Positions 63,837 through 64,000 of a DNA stretch of 64,000 nucleotides are shown here, in pieces. Every line of letters starts with the position of its first letter. Within the stretch, counting starts at the first letter, position 1. Both the position numbers and the translations under genes were made by a program. Below the pieces are notes generated by a model. It was not told the origin of the DNA, searched no databases, and saw only the letters and a program-made list of their open reading frames with translations. The DNA lies in NCBI GenBank assembly GCA_018340805.1, contig JACMZG010001914.1, positions 15,927,795-15,991,794 on the forward strand, given 5' to 3'. This DNA is from Microvelia longipes (Eukaryota > Arthropoda > Insecta > Hemiptera > Veliidae).

Positions 63837-63965
63837 TTAATGTTCCATTTTCTTCATGCCCTTCTTGGCTTTATCGATGGCAGCTTGGTGGCGTCTTATT
63901 TGTTCTTCATGAAAATGCACCTCATCTTCAAGGTGATCTTTAAGCTGTTCTAATTGTTGCTTTTG
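63837..63965 (-). CDS. Mitochondrial ATP synthase inhibitor IF1-like, terminal exon (partial)
   Basis: Last coding exon of a minus-strand gene whose upstream exons lie beyond the window. It follows an acceptor (TTTTTAG), starts in phase 0 and runs 42 codons to TAA. The peptide is a charged amphipathic helix rich in His, Glu and Lys (LKDHLEDEVHFHEEQIRRHQ). It resembles the C-terminal coiled coil of IF1/ATPIF1, including the nematode MAI proteins, through which IF1 dimerises antiparallel. The inhibitory N-terminal helix and its Gly-rich stretch are not in the window, so function rests on the coiled coil alone. Another short coiled-coil protein is possible. Confidence 0.7.
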   Translation of the reverse strand, partial: QKQQLEQLKDHLEDEVHFHEEQIRRHQAAIDKAKKGMKKMEH

Positions 63966-64000
63966 CTAAAAATTAAGAATAAAAAACAATATAAATAAAC

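Overview
This is a strongly AT-rich eukaryotic (metazoan) nuclear window. Genes have many small exons with GT-AG junctions, introns are full of transposons, and long (TA)n tracts occur throughout. Four conserved nuclear genes could be recognised and, for three of them, spliced exon by exon by keeping reading phase: NCB5OR/CYB5R4 (minus, 9 exons, 495 aa), COX17 (plus, 2 exons, 69 aa) and ZUP1/ZUFSP (minus, 8 coding exons, about 604 aa with one apparent frameshift). The fourth is the last exon of a mitochondrial ATPase inhibitor IF1-like gene (minus) at the right edge. THAP-type DNA transposons, Ty3/Gypsy elements and small terminal-inverted-repeat (TIR) elements suggest an invertebrate, probably an arthropod, but nothing in the window fixes the taxon.

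Layout. 1-9,100: intergenic or intronic AT-rich DNA with no supported gene, a (TA)n tract, one 340-bp foldback, a 38-bp minisatellite and two weak exon-like stretches. 9,168-14,895: a decayed Ty3/Gypsy retrotransposon with short LTRs, sitting in the (TA)n centre of a foldback repeat. 15,246-23,479: NCB5OR; its intron 4 holds a second, rearranged Gypsy element whose empty insertion site survives in a neighbouring tandem duplicate. 23,480-23,974: a 495-bp gap between divergent NCB5OR and COX17 start codons, likely a shared promoter. 23,975-31,746: COX17, whose 7.6-kb intron contains small TIR elements and a roughly 6.5-kb THAP/P-like transposon relic. 31,747-47,075: mostly intergenic, with foldbacks, MITEs and a tyrosine-recombinase (Crypton-like) relic next to a structured hairpin array. 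47,076-59,626: ZUP1, with introns rich in TIR elements. 59,627-63,836: upstream region with a small THAP-bearing TIR element and an unassigned spliced exon. 63,837-63,965: IF1-like terminal exon.

Three of the four host genes (COX17, IF1, NCB5OR) concern mitochondrial respiration or redox metabolism; ZUP1 is a K63-ubiquitin protease of the genome-stability response. The rest of the window is mainly a record of transposon insertion, nesting and decay. All similarity statements rest on recognised motifs, not on a database search.
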